A stretch of 64,000 nucleotides of DNA, taken from assembly GCF_004764705.1 (NCBI RefSeq), contig NZ_SHLX01000006.1, positions 124,001 through 188,000 on the forward strand, given 5' to 3'. Numbering within the stretch: the first letter of the stretch is position 1; each line of letters starts with the position of its first letter. The notes beneath the pieces are model-generated. The model saw only the letters and a program-made list of their open reading frames with translations. It did no database searches and was not told the DNA's origin. Of this stretch, positions 28,403-36,440 are shown in pieces. The stretch is from Paenibacillus cymbidii. GTDB lineage: Bacteria > Bacillota > Bacilli > Paenibacillales > NBRC-103111. The position numbers were made by a program, and so were the translations under genes.

Positions 28403-28432
28403 ACTATATCATAGACCCGGGGCGTCTGTCTA
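28403..28432 (-). promoter_or_regulatory. Promoter of the IclR-controlled catabolic cluster
   Basis: Reading leftwards: TAGACA (28427-28432), an 18-bp spacer and TATAGT (28403-28408), followed by the operator-like dyad. Confidence 0.6.
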
Positions 28433-28555
28433 AGACATATTTTCCGCCCGGGCGCGCCACGTCTGGACTCCCGCCTGTTTGGTCCTTGCGCCGGAACGGG
28501 ACATTCGGTTATGCTCAAAAAGACAAACCTGGAAAATGAAGCGAGGAAAACGGAC

Positions 28556-29257
28556 ATGCCGGGAATCGGGTTCATCGAAACGTTTAAACAAAGCATGGAG
28601 CGGCAAGACAAACTGACGATCGTCGCCTACGGAGACAGCTGGACTTACGGCTCCGTTGCCGAAGGCTGGTACGAGGCGCGCGACCGCGGCTACGACTCTT
28701 CCCTCATTACCGGCTCGTGGGCATCGATGCTGCGCGATGTTGTGGCGGCCCGCAATGCGCAAGCGGCCGTGTTTAACGAAGGGGTCGGCGGCTGGACCGC
28801 TCCCCGCGGGCTCGAAGCTTATGCGGAGAAAGTCGCGCCGCACCGGCCGGATTACGTGATCCTCAATTTTGGCATCAACGATTGGAAAAACGGCCTCCCG
28901 CTGGCCGACTACGAAGCCGCGATGAATGCGATCGTCGCCCGGGTGAAGGAAGACGGCGGCCAGACGGTCCTGTGGACAAGCGGTCCGCTGTCCGTCGCCG
29001 GCGTACAAACGTACGGCTGGCCGCAGCCGTGGGACGGCTCCAAGCTGGCGCATACGTTCGCCGAGTTTACGGCGGCGTTGCACCGCCTTGCGGAAGCGCA
29101 CGATCTTCCGCTTGCCGATGCGGCGGCGGATATCGAAGCGTTGCACGCTTCGGGAGAAGATTTGCAAGACTGGTTTTTTGATTCGATTCATTTCAAGCAG
29201 CAAGGTCACGACATGATTCTGCGGCGTATTGCCGCAACGCTCGGCTTGCCGGAGTAG
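28556..29257 (+). CDS. SGNH/GDSL hydrolase
   Basis: 233 residues from ATG 28556, preceded by GCGAGGAAAAC; a start 15 codons earlier lacks a ribosome binding site. All four blocks are seen: GDSWT with nucleophile Ser at about residue 28, GVGGW, FGINDW with the block III Asn, and DSIHFKQQGH with the catalytic Asp and His. There is no signal peptide, so it is probably a cytoplasmic esterase or acyl hydrolase. It is divergent from the IclR cluster, and the substrate is unknown. Confidence 0.88.
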   Translation: MPGIGFIETFKQSMERQDKLTIVAYGDSWTYGSVAEGWYEARDRGYDSSLITGSWASMLRDVVAARNAQAAVFNEGVGGWTAPRGLEAYAEKVAPHRPDYVILNFGINDWKNGLPLADYEAAMNAIVARVKEDGGQTVLWTSGPLSVAGVQTYGWPQPWDGSKLAHTFAEFTAALHRLAEAHDLPLADAAADIEALHASGEDLQDWFFDSIHFKQQGHDMILRRIAATLGLPE

Positions 29258-29350
29258 CCGGCGAAAGCGCCCGGCCGGGAAGGACGAGCTGTCGGCGGCG
29301 AGCCTAGCCGCATCGGGTCGGATAAACGCCACCTTTTGGAGGGATGAAGC

Positions 29351-30112
29351 ATGCAGCCACAGGCGGAAGATTTCAAGGCGCTCAGCAGGATGGTCAGCGA
29401 CAGGATCAAGGAGTATATTGTCCAGAGCGGGCTGCAGCCGGGCGACCGGCTGCCTCCGGAACGCAAGCTGGCGGAAACGCTGGCCGTCAGCCGGCCGGTC
29501 GTGCGCGAATCGCTGAGCCACCTGGAGACGCTTGGCCTTGTCGACAAACGCCAGGGGCGCGGCGTGTTCGTCAAGGAGCAGAGCTTGTCGCGGCTGTTCC
29601 AGGAGATGATGTTCATCTCCGGCAACGACAAGGAGCGGCGCCGGCACTTGCTCGAATTCCGCGCCGCGCTGGAGCAGGCGGCGATCGTGCGCATCGTCGG
29701 CAAGGTCAAGAGCAAGGAGCTCGAGCCGCTGCTGCGTATCGTCGAAGAAGCCGGCGGAGCGGAAACGAGCGGCGAATTCGGCCGGCTCGACCTCGAGTTC
29801 CACCGCAAGCTGATTGCGCTTTCGGACAATCCTTATCTGGTCCAGCTGACGGATGTCATCGACGGCTACTTCGCCCTGCTGGGGTCGAACGACTCGCCGG
29901 AAGAGCTGGCGCCGGACAACAAGAAGAAGACGCTGCGCGAGCACCGCAAGCTGGTTGAGCTGCTCAAGGCCGGCAAGCGCGGCCAAACGCTAGACCTGCT
30001 GCAGGAGCATCTGCTCGCCGGCGCAAAAAGCGCCAAGCCGGCGGCAGATGCACCGGCGGAACCGGCGCCGGAGGAAGCCGCCTCCGGCGAGGCCGGCGAA
30101 GCGGGGGCGTAG
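29351..30112 (+). CDS. FadR-type GntR transcriptional regulator
   Basis: 253 residues. An N-terminal GntR winged helix (GDRLPPERKLAETLAVSRPVVRESLSHLETLGLV) is followed by an FCD all-helical ligand domain with the metal-binding pattern RLDLEFHRKLIALSDNP and EHRKLVELLKAG. The last 30 residues are an Ala/Pro/Glu-rich tail (AADAPAEPAPEEAASG), not part of the domain. It lies 93 bp after the SGNH gene and is followed by the 52-bp repeat array. Its target is not evident: no copy of the TGGT-N3-ACCA site is next to it. Confidence 0.9.
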   Translation: MQPQAEDFKALSRMVSDRIKEYIVQSGLQPGDRLPPERKLAETLAVSRPVVRESLSHLETLGLVDKRQGRGVFVKEQSLSRLFQEMMFISGNDKERRRHLLEFRAALEQAAIVRIVGKVKSKELEPLLRIVEEAGGAETSGEFGRLDLEFHRKLIALSDNPYLVQLTDVIDGYFALLGSNDSPEELAPDNKKKTLREHRKLVELLKAGKRGQTLDLLQEHLLAGAKSAKPAADAPAEPAPEEAASGEAGEAGA

Positions 30113-30120
30113 CGGCGCGG

Positions 30121-30512
30121 TTAGCGCAGGTTTCCTGCGCTGCAGCGGCTGCGCGAGGCGCTTGCGGCGCGATTAGCGCAGGTTTCCTGCGCTGCAGCAG
30201 CTGCACGGGGCGCTCACGGCGCGGTTAGCGCAGGTTTCCTGCGCTGCAGTGGCCGCGCGGGGCGCTCACGGCGCGGTTAGCGCAGGTTTCCTGCGCTGCA
30301 GCGGCTGCGCGAGGCGCCAGCGGCGCGTTTAGCGCAGGTTTCCTGCGCTGCAGCGGCTGCGCGAGGCGCTTGCAGCGCGTTTAGCGCAGGTTTCCTGCGC
30401 TGCAGCGGCTGCGCGAGGCGCTTGCAGCGCGTTTAGCGCAGGTTTCCTGCGCTGCAGCGGCCGCGCGGGGCGCTCGCGGCGCGTTTAGCGCAGGTTTCCT
30501 GCGCTGCAGCGG
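30121..30512. repeat. Eight-copy 52-bp tandem array with internal dyad
   Basis: The core TTAGCGCAGG-TTT-CCTGCGCTGCAG starts at 30121, 30173, 30225, 30277, 30329, 30381, 30433 and 30485, exactly 52 bp apart each time. The inner arms AGCGCAGG and CCTGCGCT form a hairpin. The sequence between cores is also conserved (GCGGCTGCGCGAGGCGC), so this is a tandem repeat and not a CRISPR array. It begins 8 bp after the GntR stop codon. A two-copy relative is at 50873. Confidence 0.95.
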
Positions 30513-30620
30513 TACGTCTCGGCGAGCTGCGAGCGAAATAAGGCTGATTTTCATGATTTTCAGCCTTACTGCGGAATGATTCTACTGAACATCGCGGTCC
30601 CCTCCGCCGAATGCAGCGGT

Positions 30621-30805
30621 AATGCTGCATTTTCTGCAACAATTGCTGCCAGTTCGCTACCTCAATAAGTCAATTGTTGTAATTTGTGCAGCATTTAATG
30701 CGGTATTTCCGCGAAAAGGCCTCTTTTATCAAAAAATCCTGCACAACATGCAACAATATTGCTCCGCAAGCAGGTTAGAGCATTCAGAAGTTGCACTTTA
30801 TACAA
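30621..30805. repeat. Four-dyad intergenic element, TGCTGCA family
   Basis: Four related imperfect dyads have centres near 30632, 30684, 30746 and 30798, giving spacings of 52, 62 and 52 bp. The first reads TGCTGCA-TTTTC-TGCAACA. The second is an inverted variant (TTGTTGTA-ATTTG-TGCAGCA). Mismatches in the arms are mostly of the G-U type. A separate AAGGCTGA/TCAGCCTT dyad lies just before, at about 30541-30569. The geometry equals that of the AATAGCC elements although the sequence is different. Confidence 0.75.
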
Positions 30806-30824
30806 CATTTCGCGCATCATCCAC

Positions 30825-31010
30825 TCCCCCGCCCCGAGTCGAATCCAGAAGAGACAACCAGTCACCCTCCTCAACCGAGTCCAGAACAGACCAACAATCA
30901 CCCACCTCAGCCAAGTCCAAAGCAGTTCAACTAATTATCCACCTCGACTGAATCCAGAGCAGACCAACCAATCATCCACCTCAGCCGAATCCAGAGCAGA
31001 AAACCTATAG
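30825..31010. repeat. Degenerate ~36-bp tandem repeat
   Basis: Four to five decayed copies of a unit containing CCACCTCAGCCGAATCCAGA and GCAGACCAACCAATCAT. No convincing start codon or ribosome binding site is present, and frames are broken. I see nothing else in 31011-31200. Confidence 0.7.
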
Positions 31011-31216
31011 CCTCCCCTCGTAGCCACAAGTGTAGTCTGATTACCATCGCCGAGGAATCGATAGGTTTTTCTAAGTAGACAAGGCCCTTTGCCTGACATC
31101 GTCGGGGCAGGCAAGAGCGGACTTGCTCCACGCGCCGATGAATATACATAAACAAAGGAAACCACAACGGCATGCAAAAAAACCGTTGACCGCGCTTCTT
31201 TTTTCGTTTAGGATTT

Positions 31217-31227
31217 TGGTAAGACCA
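31217..31227 (+). promoter_or_regulatory. GntR (FadR-type) operator before the regulator gene
   Basis: TGGTAAGACCA, a TGGT-N3-ACCA dyad, is followed by TATTAT, a possible -10 box at 31228-31233, 28 bp before the ATG. The same site followed by the same TATTA occurs before the 32606 gene, which suggests that this regulator controls itself and that cluster. Confidence 0.65.
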
Positions 31228-31254
31228 TATTATGAGTGAGATCGAGGTGATTGT

Positions 31255-31956
31255 ATGAACCCGCTCCAACCCGTCACTCGCATGAGCATGAAAGATATCG
31301 CCATGGATCGCATTCGTCATCTGATTGCCGAGAGAGGATTGCAGGCGGGGGACCGATTCATGAACGAGAAGGAAATGATGGCCGTGCTCGGCGTCAGCCG
31401 GACGGTCGTCAGGGAAGCGGTCAAATCGCTCGAAACCGTCGGTGTGCTGAAGCTGAAGCCGGGAGACGGCATTTATGTGACGCAGGCGACGATCGGCCGG
31501 CTTGTCGATCACGTTTCCTTCGGCTGGACGAAAGACGTCAAACGCATGAAGGAACTGCTGGAAACCCGCATCATGCTGGAGAAGGCAGCCATCGAGCTGG
31601 CGATCGCCCGCTTCGACGAGCATACGGTGGAGTCGCTCGCCGTCTGGAACCGCCGGTTGGCGGACGCAATTGAGAACGGGCATTCCGTGGTCGAAAGCGA
31701 CCTTGGCTTTCACCGCTCGCTGTTCGAGCTTACCGGCAACACGACGTTTCATGAGCTTAGCGAAGTAGTAACGGCGTTTCTGCGAGAAACGCGGCGCACC
31801 CGGCTTGCGAACAAGGAAAATTCGCTCAACACGCTGAAGGAGCACGAGCAAATTACTGCCGCTATCGCCCGCAAGGACACCGAAGGCGCCAAAGCGGCGA
31901 TGCACCGCCATCTGATCGTTGTGGCCGATGGGCTGGGCACAGACGCGGACAGTTGA
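31255..31956 (+). CDS. FadR-type GntR transcriptional regulator
   Basis: 233 residues with GAGGTGATTGT before the ATG. The N-terminal winged helix has GDRFMNEKEMMAVLGVSRTVVREAVKSLETVGVL. The C-terminal FCD domain has DLGFHRSLFELTGN and TLKEHEQITAAIARKD, with the usual Asp and His metal ligands. These regulators respond to small acids such as sugar acids or amino-acid derivatives. The gene precedes the DapA/NanA-like cluster and shares an operator with it, so the effector is probably a substrate or product of that cluster. Confidence 0.92.
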   Translation: MNPLQPVTRMSMKDIAMDRIRHLIAERGLQAGDRFMNEKEMMAVLGVSRTVVREAVKSLETVGVLKLKPGDGIYVTQATIGRLVDHVSFGWTKDVKRMKELLETRIMLEKAAIELAIARFDEHTVESLAVWNRRLADAIENGHSVVESDLGFHRSLFELTGNTTFHELSEVVTAFLRETRRTRLANKENSLNTLKEHEQITAAIARKDTEGAKAAMHRHLIVVADGLGTDADS

Positions 31957-32072
31957 GTCGCCTTGCCGGCCATCAGCTGCTCACTGGCGCAGCTGAGGCT
32001 GCAGCCGCCCGCGATTGTACCATATCCTGCAGCATGGCGGTCGCTGGCCTGCCACTGAATAGATGCCTTTCG

Positions 32073-32265
32073 AAATAAGCCATTTTTTATGGGCTATTTG
32101 GCTAAAAATACCCTGCACCTGCAAAATAGCCAGTGTTTTCGCTGGCTATCCGGCAGAAAAGCTCGATTTTGGGGCTGTTCGAATGAAATAGCCAATGATA
32201 TCACTGGCTATTTCCGAGAAAGCGGTCTGAATGGAGCAAATAAGCCATTTTTTGCGGGCTATTTT
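32073..32265. repeat. Four-dyad intergenic element, AATAGCC family, copy 1
   Basis: Order A-B-B-A. A dyads (AATAAGCCAT...GGGCTATT) start at 32074 and 32239; B dyads (AATAGCCAGTG...CGCTGGCTAT and AATAGCCAATG...CACTGGCTATT) start at 32125 and 32187. Spacings are 51, 62 and 52 bp; total length about 193 bp. It lies between two plus-strand genes, with no open frame across it. Confidence 0.92.
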
Positions 32266-32462
32266 GCGATGTGGCGCGCTGGATCCTGCTGTTACGCCGT
32301 ATATAATGGCTACTTGCTTGACTAGTTTAACGAGGGATGGTTTGCGGTCAGTTTGGCGGGATAGCGAAGTCTGGAGATCCGGCGGGGGGACCAAGGTAAG
32401 CGAGCTGCAAAGGGCAGAGCAAAAGGCAAGGCTTCTCCAACAAACTCTAATCGGGGTTAGCT

Positions 32463-32496
32463 CTTGCGGAACTTGCGAAACTTGCGGAACTTGCGG
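32463..32496. repeat. Nine-bp direct repeat, nearly four copies
   Basis: CTTGCGGAA, CTTGCGAAA, CTTGCGGAA and CTTGCGG follow each other without gaps, about 110 bp before the DapA-like gene. It could be an activator site or a simple slippage repeat. Confidence 0.85.
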
Positions 32497-32561
32497 CTCT
32501 CACGTCTCACACACCCTTCGCCACCTTACGCTGCTCTATTCAGCATTCCCACTCTTCACAG

Positions 32562-32572
32562 TGGTATTACCA
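32562..32572 (+). promoter_or_regulatory. GntR (FadR-type) operator before the 32606 cluster
   Basis: TGGTATTACCA, a perfect TGGT-N3-ACCA dyad followed by TATTA, lies 33 bp before the DapA-like start. It matches the site before the GntR gene at 31217. Confidence 0.65.
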
Positions 32573-32605
32573 TATTACTTTTAACTCGATACGGAGGCAA
32601 AAACG

Positions 32606-33514
32606 ATGACAACGTTCAACACGGACAAATTTTACGGTGTTTATGTGGCAATGCCTGCTTGCTACGACAAGGAAGGGGAAGTTTCCCCCGAAGCGATCGC
32701 CAATCTGGTGCGATACTTGAAGACCACCGGCATTCGCGGCCTGTACGTCGGCGGCAGCACCGGCGAAGGCATGCTGCAAACGAAAGAAGAACGCAAGCTT
32801 GTGCTCGAAACCGTCGTCAAGGAATGCGCCGACGAGCTGCAAATCATCGCCCACATCGGCGCCATCACGACGCGGGAGAGCGTGGAACTGGCCAAACATG
32901 CCGAACAGCTCGGCGTCGACGCGATTTCCTCGATCCCGCCGTTCTATTACCGGCCGTCCGACCAAGGGGTCAAAAATCACTGGCTAGCCATGATCGAAGC
33001 AACCAAGCTGCCTTTCATCATTTACCACATTCCGGGTACGACAGGCTTCAACCTGTCAACGTCGCTGTTTAAGGAAATGGTCGCCCACGACCAAGTCGTC
33101 GGCCTCAAAATCACCACATCCAGCTCCTACGAGCTGCAGCAATTCAAACGCTTCGGCGGCGACAACTTCGTCGTGTTCAACGGGCCGGACGAACAATATG
33201 TCGCCGGACGCGTCATGGGTGCATGCGGCGGCATCGGCGGCACCTACGGCGCGATGCCCGAACTGTTCGTGAAGATCGAGCGGTGCTACACCGCAGGCGA
33301 CATCGACGAAGCGGCGCGGTGGCAGTTCCGCGTCAACGAAATCATTGCCGATATGCTTTCCGTGCCGATTTATGCGGCCCTCAAGCATATCATCGCCTTG
33401 CGCGGCGTCGATATCGGCGCGCCGCGCCTGCCGATCGAGCCGCTCGGCCCGCAGCATATGGCGACGGTGGAACGCATCGCGGCCACGATCGAGCGCTATG
33501 TGGCGGAGATTTGA
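32606..33514 (+). CDS. DapA/NanA-family aldolase (dihydrodipicolinate synthase-like)
   Basis: 302 residues, TIM-barrel class I aldolase. GSTGEGMLQTKEERK, PPFYYRPSDQGVKNHW, the Tyr of IIYHIPGTTGFNLS and the Schiff-base Lys in VVGLKITTSSS are all visible. The GSTGEG and IPGTTG patterns are nearer N-acetylneuraminate lyase and keto-deoxy sugar acid aldolases than true DapA. It probably cleaves a 2-keto-3-deoxy acid. It is the first gene of a plus-strand cluster under the TGGT-N3-ACCA operator. GGAGGCAAAA precedes the ATG. Confidence 0.9.
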   Translation: MTTFNTDKFYGVYVAMPACYDKEGEVSPEAIANLVRYLKTTGIRGLYVGGSTGEGMLQTKEERKLVLETVVKECADELQIIAHIGAITTRESVELAKHAEQLGVDAISSIPPFYYRPSDQGVKNHWLAMIEATKLPFIIYHIPGTTGFNLSTSLFKEMVAHDQVVGLKITTSSSYELQQFKRFGGDNFVVFNGPDEQYVAGRVMGACGGIGGTYGAMPELFVKIERCYTAGDIDEAARWQFRVNEIIADMLSVPIYAALKHIIALRGVDIGAPRLPIEPLGPQHMATVERIAATIERYVAEI

Positions 33515-33517
33515 CCG

Positions 33518-34603
33518 ATGAGCGCCCAAACTCGCGGAACGGGCATCTGGTCGTACGCGGAGCGGCTGCCCCGCATCGCCGAGCAGCATCGCATCACGCT
33601 CGGCGAAGGGCACACGCCGCTCGTGCGCAGCTGCCGCATCGGGGAAACGATCGGCATCCCGAATCTTTATTTTAAGCTGGAATCGCTGAGCCCGACAGGC
33701 TCCTACAAAGACCGCATCGCCGCCATGATGCTGTCGCTCGCGCGCGAGCACGGCAAAACCGCCTGCATCGGCACCACGTCCGGCAACGCCGGCGCCTCGA
33801 TTGCCGCCTATGCGGCCCGGGCCGGCATTCCGTACCATGTTTATGTGCAGGAAAATATCGTACCGTCCAAGCTGGAACAAATTCTCGTTCACCGGGCTGA
33901 GGTGTACCGCGTGAAAGGGATGGGGTTCGACCCGCACATCGGCACGCAAGTGTTTGAAACCGTGTTGGCCAAGGCTAAAGCGAACAACTGGGAGCCGGCG
34001 GTCACCGCTTTTGCCTATGCTCCGCTTGCCATGGAAGCGGTCAAAACGATTTCCTGCGAAATCCACGAGCAGCTCGGAGCGCCGGACGCGGTGTTCGTTC
34101 CGGTCGGCGGCGGCGGCTTGTTCGCCGGCATTCATAAAGGCTTCGCCGAACTGCATGCCGAAGGCTCGCTCGCCCGGCTGCCGCGCATGGCAGCCTGCCA
34201 GTCGGCCGGCTGCGCCAATCTCGCGAACGCCTGGAAGCAAGGGCTCGGCAAACCGCTGCCGGGCGGCTCCACGTCGCTGATTTCCGGCATCCAGGTGCCC
34301 AGTCCGCCCGATGCGGATCTCGTTTTTGCCGCGCTTAAGGAAAGCCGGGGCTTTGCAGATGCTCTGCAGGACGAGGACACCTGGCACTGGCAGGAGCGGC
34401 TGGCCGCCGACGAGGGCATCTTCTGCGAACCGGCCGGCGCCATCGGCCTGGCCGGGGCGGCCAAAGCCGCGCGCGACGGCATGATCGGCAAAGAGGACAA
34501 CGTCGTCATTGTCATCTCCGGCGCCGGTTTCAAGGATGTGCAACGAATCCGCACGATGACCGAAAGCGCACAGGTGCCTTTTATCGAAGCCGACGGCATG
34601 TAG
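33518..34603 (+). CDS. Threonine-synthase-like PLP-dependent lyase
   Basis: 361 residues, fold-type II PLP enzyme. The phrase EGHTPLVRS near the N-terminus, the PLP Lys in LSPTGSYKDR, GTTSGNAGASIAAYAARAG and the phosphate loop VGGGGLFAG are typical. It starts 3 bp after the DapA-like gene, so the two are co-translated. In a catabolic cluster it may act as an ammonia-lyase or beta-replacing enzyme rather than as biosynthetic threonine synthase; this is inference. Confidence 0.85.
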   Translation: MSAQTRGTGIWSYAERLPRIAEQHRITLGEGHTPLVRSCRIGETIGIPNLYFKLESLSPTGSYKDRIAAMMLSLAREHGKTACIGTTSGNAGASIAAYAARAGIPYHVYVQENIVPSKLEQILVHRAEVYRVKGMGFDPHIGTQVFETVLAKAKANNWEPAVTAFAYAPLAMEAVKTISCEIHEQLGAPDAVFVPVGGGGLFAGIHKGFAELHAEGSLARLPRMAACQSAGCANLANAWKQGLGKPLPGGSTSLISGIQVPSPPDADLVFAALKESRGFADALQDEDTWHWQERLAADEGIFCEPAGAIGLAGAAKAARDGMIGKEDNVVIVISGAGFKDVQRIRTMTESAQVPFIEADGM

Positions 34604-34670
34604 CCGCTGCGGGAACGAAGGCTGCCCGGCGGCCCGACTGCTTTTCCAACGCAAAAAGGAGGCCACCCGC

Positions 34671-35675
34671 ATGAAGGAAGTTCGACTGGGCATCGTCGGT
34701 CTCGGACGATTCGCTCAATTGCATCTGCAATGCTACCGGCAAATCCCCGGCGCGCGCGTCGCGGCCGTCTGCGATATTCGCGAAGAGACGGCGCGGCAAG
34801 TCGCCGCCGATTTCGGCTGTCAAGCTTATACGGATCCCGGTCTCATGCTGCAAAATGAAACGCTCGACGCGCTTGTCGTGTTGACCCCGGAAACGCTCCA
34901 CACCGAAACGGTGATGGCCGGGATCGCCGCCGGATGCGCCGTATTCGTCGAGAAACCGCTGGCGACGGTGCCCGCGGAAGCGCGGCGCATGGTCGACGCG
35001 GCGGCCGAACGCGGCACCCTGCTGATGGTCGGCCACGTTACCCGCTTCGACCCGCGCTATCTGCAGATGAAAACGGCGATCGCGAACGGCACGATCGGCC
35101 GCGTCCGCTCCATCTATGCGCGGCGCAGCGACGGGCGGCAATATTTTCACATTTACAAGCGGACTCCCGCGATTTATACGCTCGGCATCCACGACATCGA
35201 CCAGGTGCTCTGGTACATGGGCGAAATGCCGGTGGAGGTTTACGCCAAATCGTCGTCTTCCGCCGAAGGCGAAGATCTCGTCTGGACGATGCTGACATTT
35301 GCAAATGGCGCAACTGCGGTGATCGACAGCAACTGGATGACGCCAAACGGCTGGCCGGCCCACCAGGACCAACTGACTCATGTCGTCGGCGACGGCGGTG
35401 TGATTTCGTTCGGCCATCCCGACGGATCGCTGCGCGTATGCACCGAAACCCGCGACGAAGTGCCTTACCTGTACGGATTGCGCGACATATACGGCAAGCT
35501 GGAAGGACCGCTTTATTCCGAATTGAAGCACTTCATCGAATGCGTGCAGGAAGGCCTTCGGACGTCGCCGATCTTGCCCGCGGAAGATGCGCTGCGCGTC
35601 GTCCTTATCGCCGACGCCGTCATGCGCTCGTGCGCGGAAGGACTGCCGGTGCGGCTTGCGCCGGAGACGCCATGA
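34671..35675 (+). CDS. Gfo/Idh/MocA-family oxidoreductase
   Basis: 334 residues. Rossmann motif GIVGLGRFAQLHLQCYRQ, EKPLATVPAEARRMVD (the EKP motif), HVTRFDPRY and GIHDIDQVLWYMGE are typical of sugar dehydrogenases such as inositol or glucose-fructose types. An AAAAGGAGG site precedes the ATG. Its stop overlaps the start of the MBL gene (ATGA). The substrate is unknown. Confidence 0.92.
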   Translation: MKEVRLGIVGLGRFAQLHLQCYRQIPGARVAAVCDIREETARQVAADFGCQAYTDPGLMLQNETLDALVVLTPETLHTETVMAGIAAGCAVFVEKPLATVPAEARRMVDAAAERGTLLMVGHVTRFDPRYLQMKTAIANGTIGRVRSIYARRSDGRQYFHIYKRTPAIYTLGIHDIDQVLWYMGEMPVEVYAKSSSSAEGEDLVWTMLTFANGATAVIDSNWMTPNGWPAHQDQLTHVVGDGGVISFGHPDGSLRVCTETRDEVPYLYGLRDIYGKLEGPLYSELKHFIECVQEGLRTSPILPAEDALRVVLIADAVMRSCAEGLPVRLAPETP

Positions 35676-36403
35676 AGCTGCGCGACCGCATCCACCTGCT
35701 GGGCAGCGGTCTGCTCGGCATGAATGCGAGCCACGAGCTCGACTGCAACGTGTATTTGCTTGACGGCGGGGACGCGCAAGCCATCATCGACTGCGGCACC
35801 GGCTACGGCGTCCCTGCGCTGCTCGCCGAGCTGGAACGAGCCGGCTTCTCCCCCGCCGGCGTGCGGACGGTGCTGCTGACGCACGCGCACCAGGACCATG
35901 CCGGCGGCGCTTTGCGCCTGCGCGCCGCAACCGGCGCCGTCGTCGTCTCCTCGTCGCTGACGGCCGCCATTGTGGAAGCCGGCGACGAAGAAGCGAACGG
36001 GCTGGCGGGGGCGCGGATCGCCGGCGTTTATCCGCCGGATTGCCGGCTGGATGCTTGCCCGGTGCTCCCGATTGCCCCCGGCGAAAGCTTGCGGATCGGC
36101 GATCTGTCGCTGGAAGCGATCGCCACCCCCGGGCATAGCGCGGACATGCTGAGCTTCTATTGCCCCGAGCTGAAGGCGCTCTTCTGCGGCGATACCGTGT
36201 TCGCCGGCGGGTATATCGCGGCGCTGCGGTCGCCGGATTTTTCGATGGCGGCGCTGGAGCGCTCCATACGACTGCTGGCGGAATACGACGTCGACGTCCT
36301 GCTGCCCGGCCATCTGCATCCGGTATTGCGCGGCGGCGGAATCGCAATCGCGCAGGCGCTGGCCGCGTTCGGGCGGCCCGGCGGTCCGCACAGCATCGTG
36401 TAG
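35672..36403 (+). CDS. Metallo-beta-lactamase-fold hydrolase
   Basis: 243 residues from ATG 35672, overlapping the previous stop. The zinc motif is THAHQDHAGG, followed by ATPGHSADML, FCGDTVF and PGHLHPV, which gives the full set of MBL ligands. The first metal-binding His is replaced by Ala-His-Gln-Asp-His, still an HxHxDH-type site. It probably hydrolyses a lactone or thioester of the pathway. Reading further upstream would only extend into the oxidoreductase in another frame. Confidence 0.88.
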   Translation: MKLRDRIHLLGSGLLGMNASHELDCNVYLLDGGDAQAIIDCGTGYGVPALLAELERAGFSPAGVRTVLLTHAHQDHAGGALRLRAATGAVVVSSSLTAAIVEAGDEEANGLAGARIAGVYPPDCRLDACPVLPIAPGESLRIGDLSLEAIATPGHSADMLSFYCPELKALFCGDTVFAGGYIAALRSPDFSMAALERSIRLLAEYDVDVLLPGHLHPVLRGGGIAIAQALAAFGRPGGPHSIV

Positions 36404-36440
36404 CGTCAGGCTACTTCATAAAAGCGGAGGTGATGCCGTT

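Noticed and set aside
30121..30512. Possible CRISPR array of eight repeats
   Set aside because: The intervals between palindromic cores are themselves conserved, the unit is 52 bp throughout, and no cas genes are nearby. It is a plain tandem repeat.
34934..36403. 489-residue fusion of an Arg-rich region with the MBL hydrolase
   Set aside because: The N-terminal part is a shifted reading of the Gfo/Idh gene. The MBL protein starts at ATG 35672, overlapping the previous stop.
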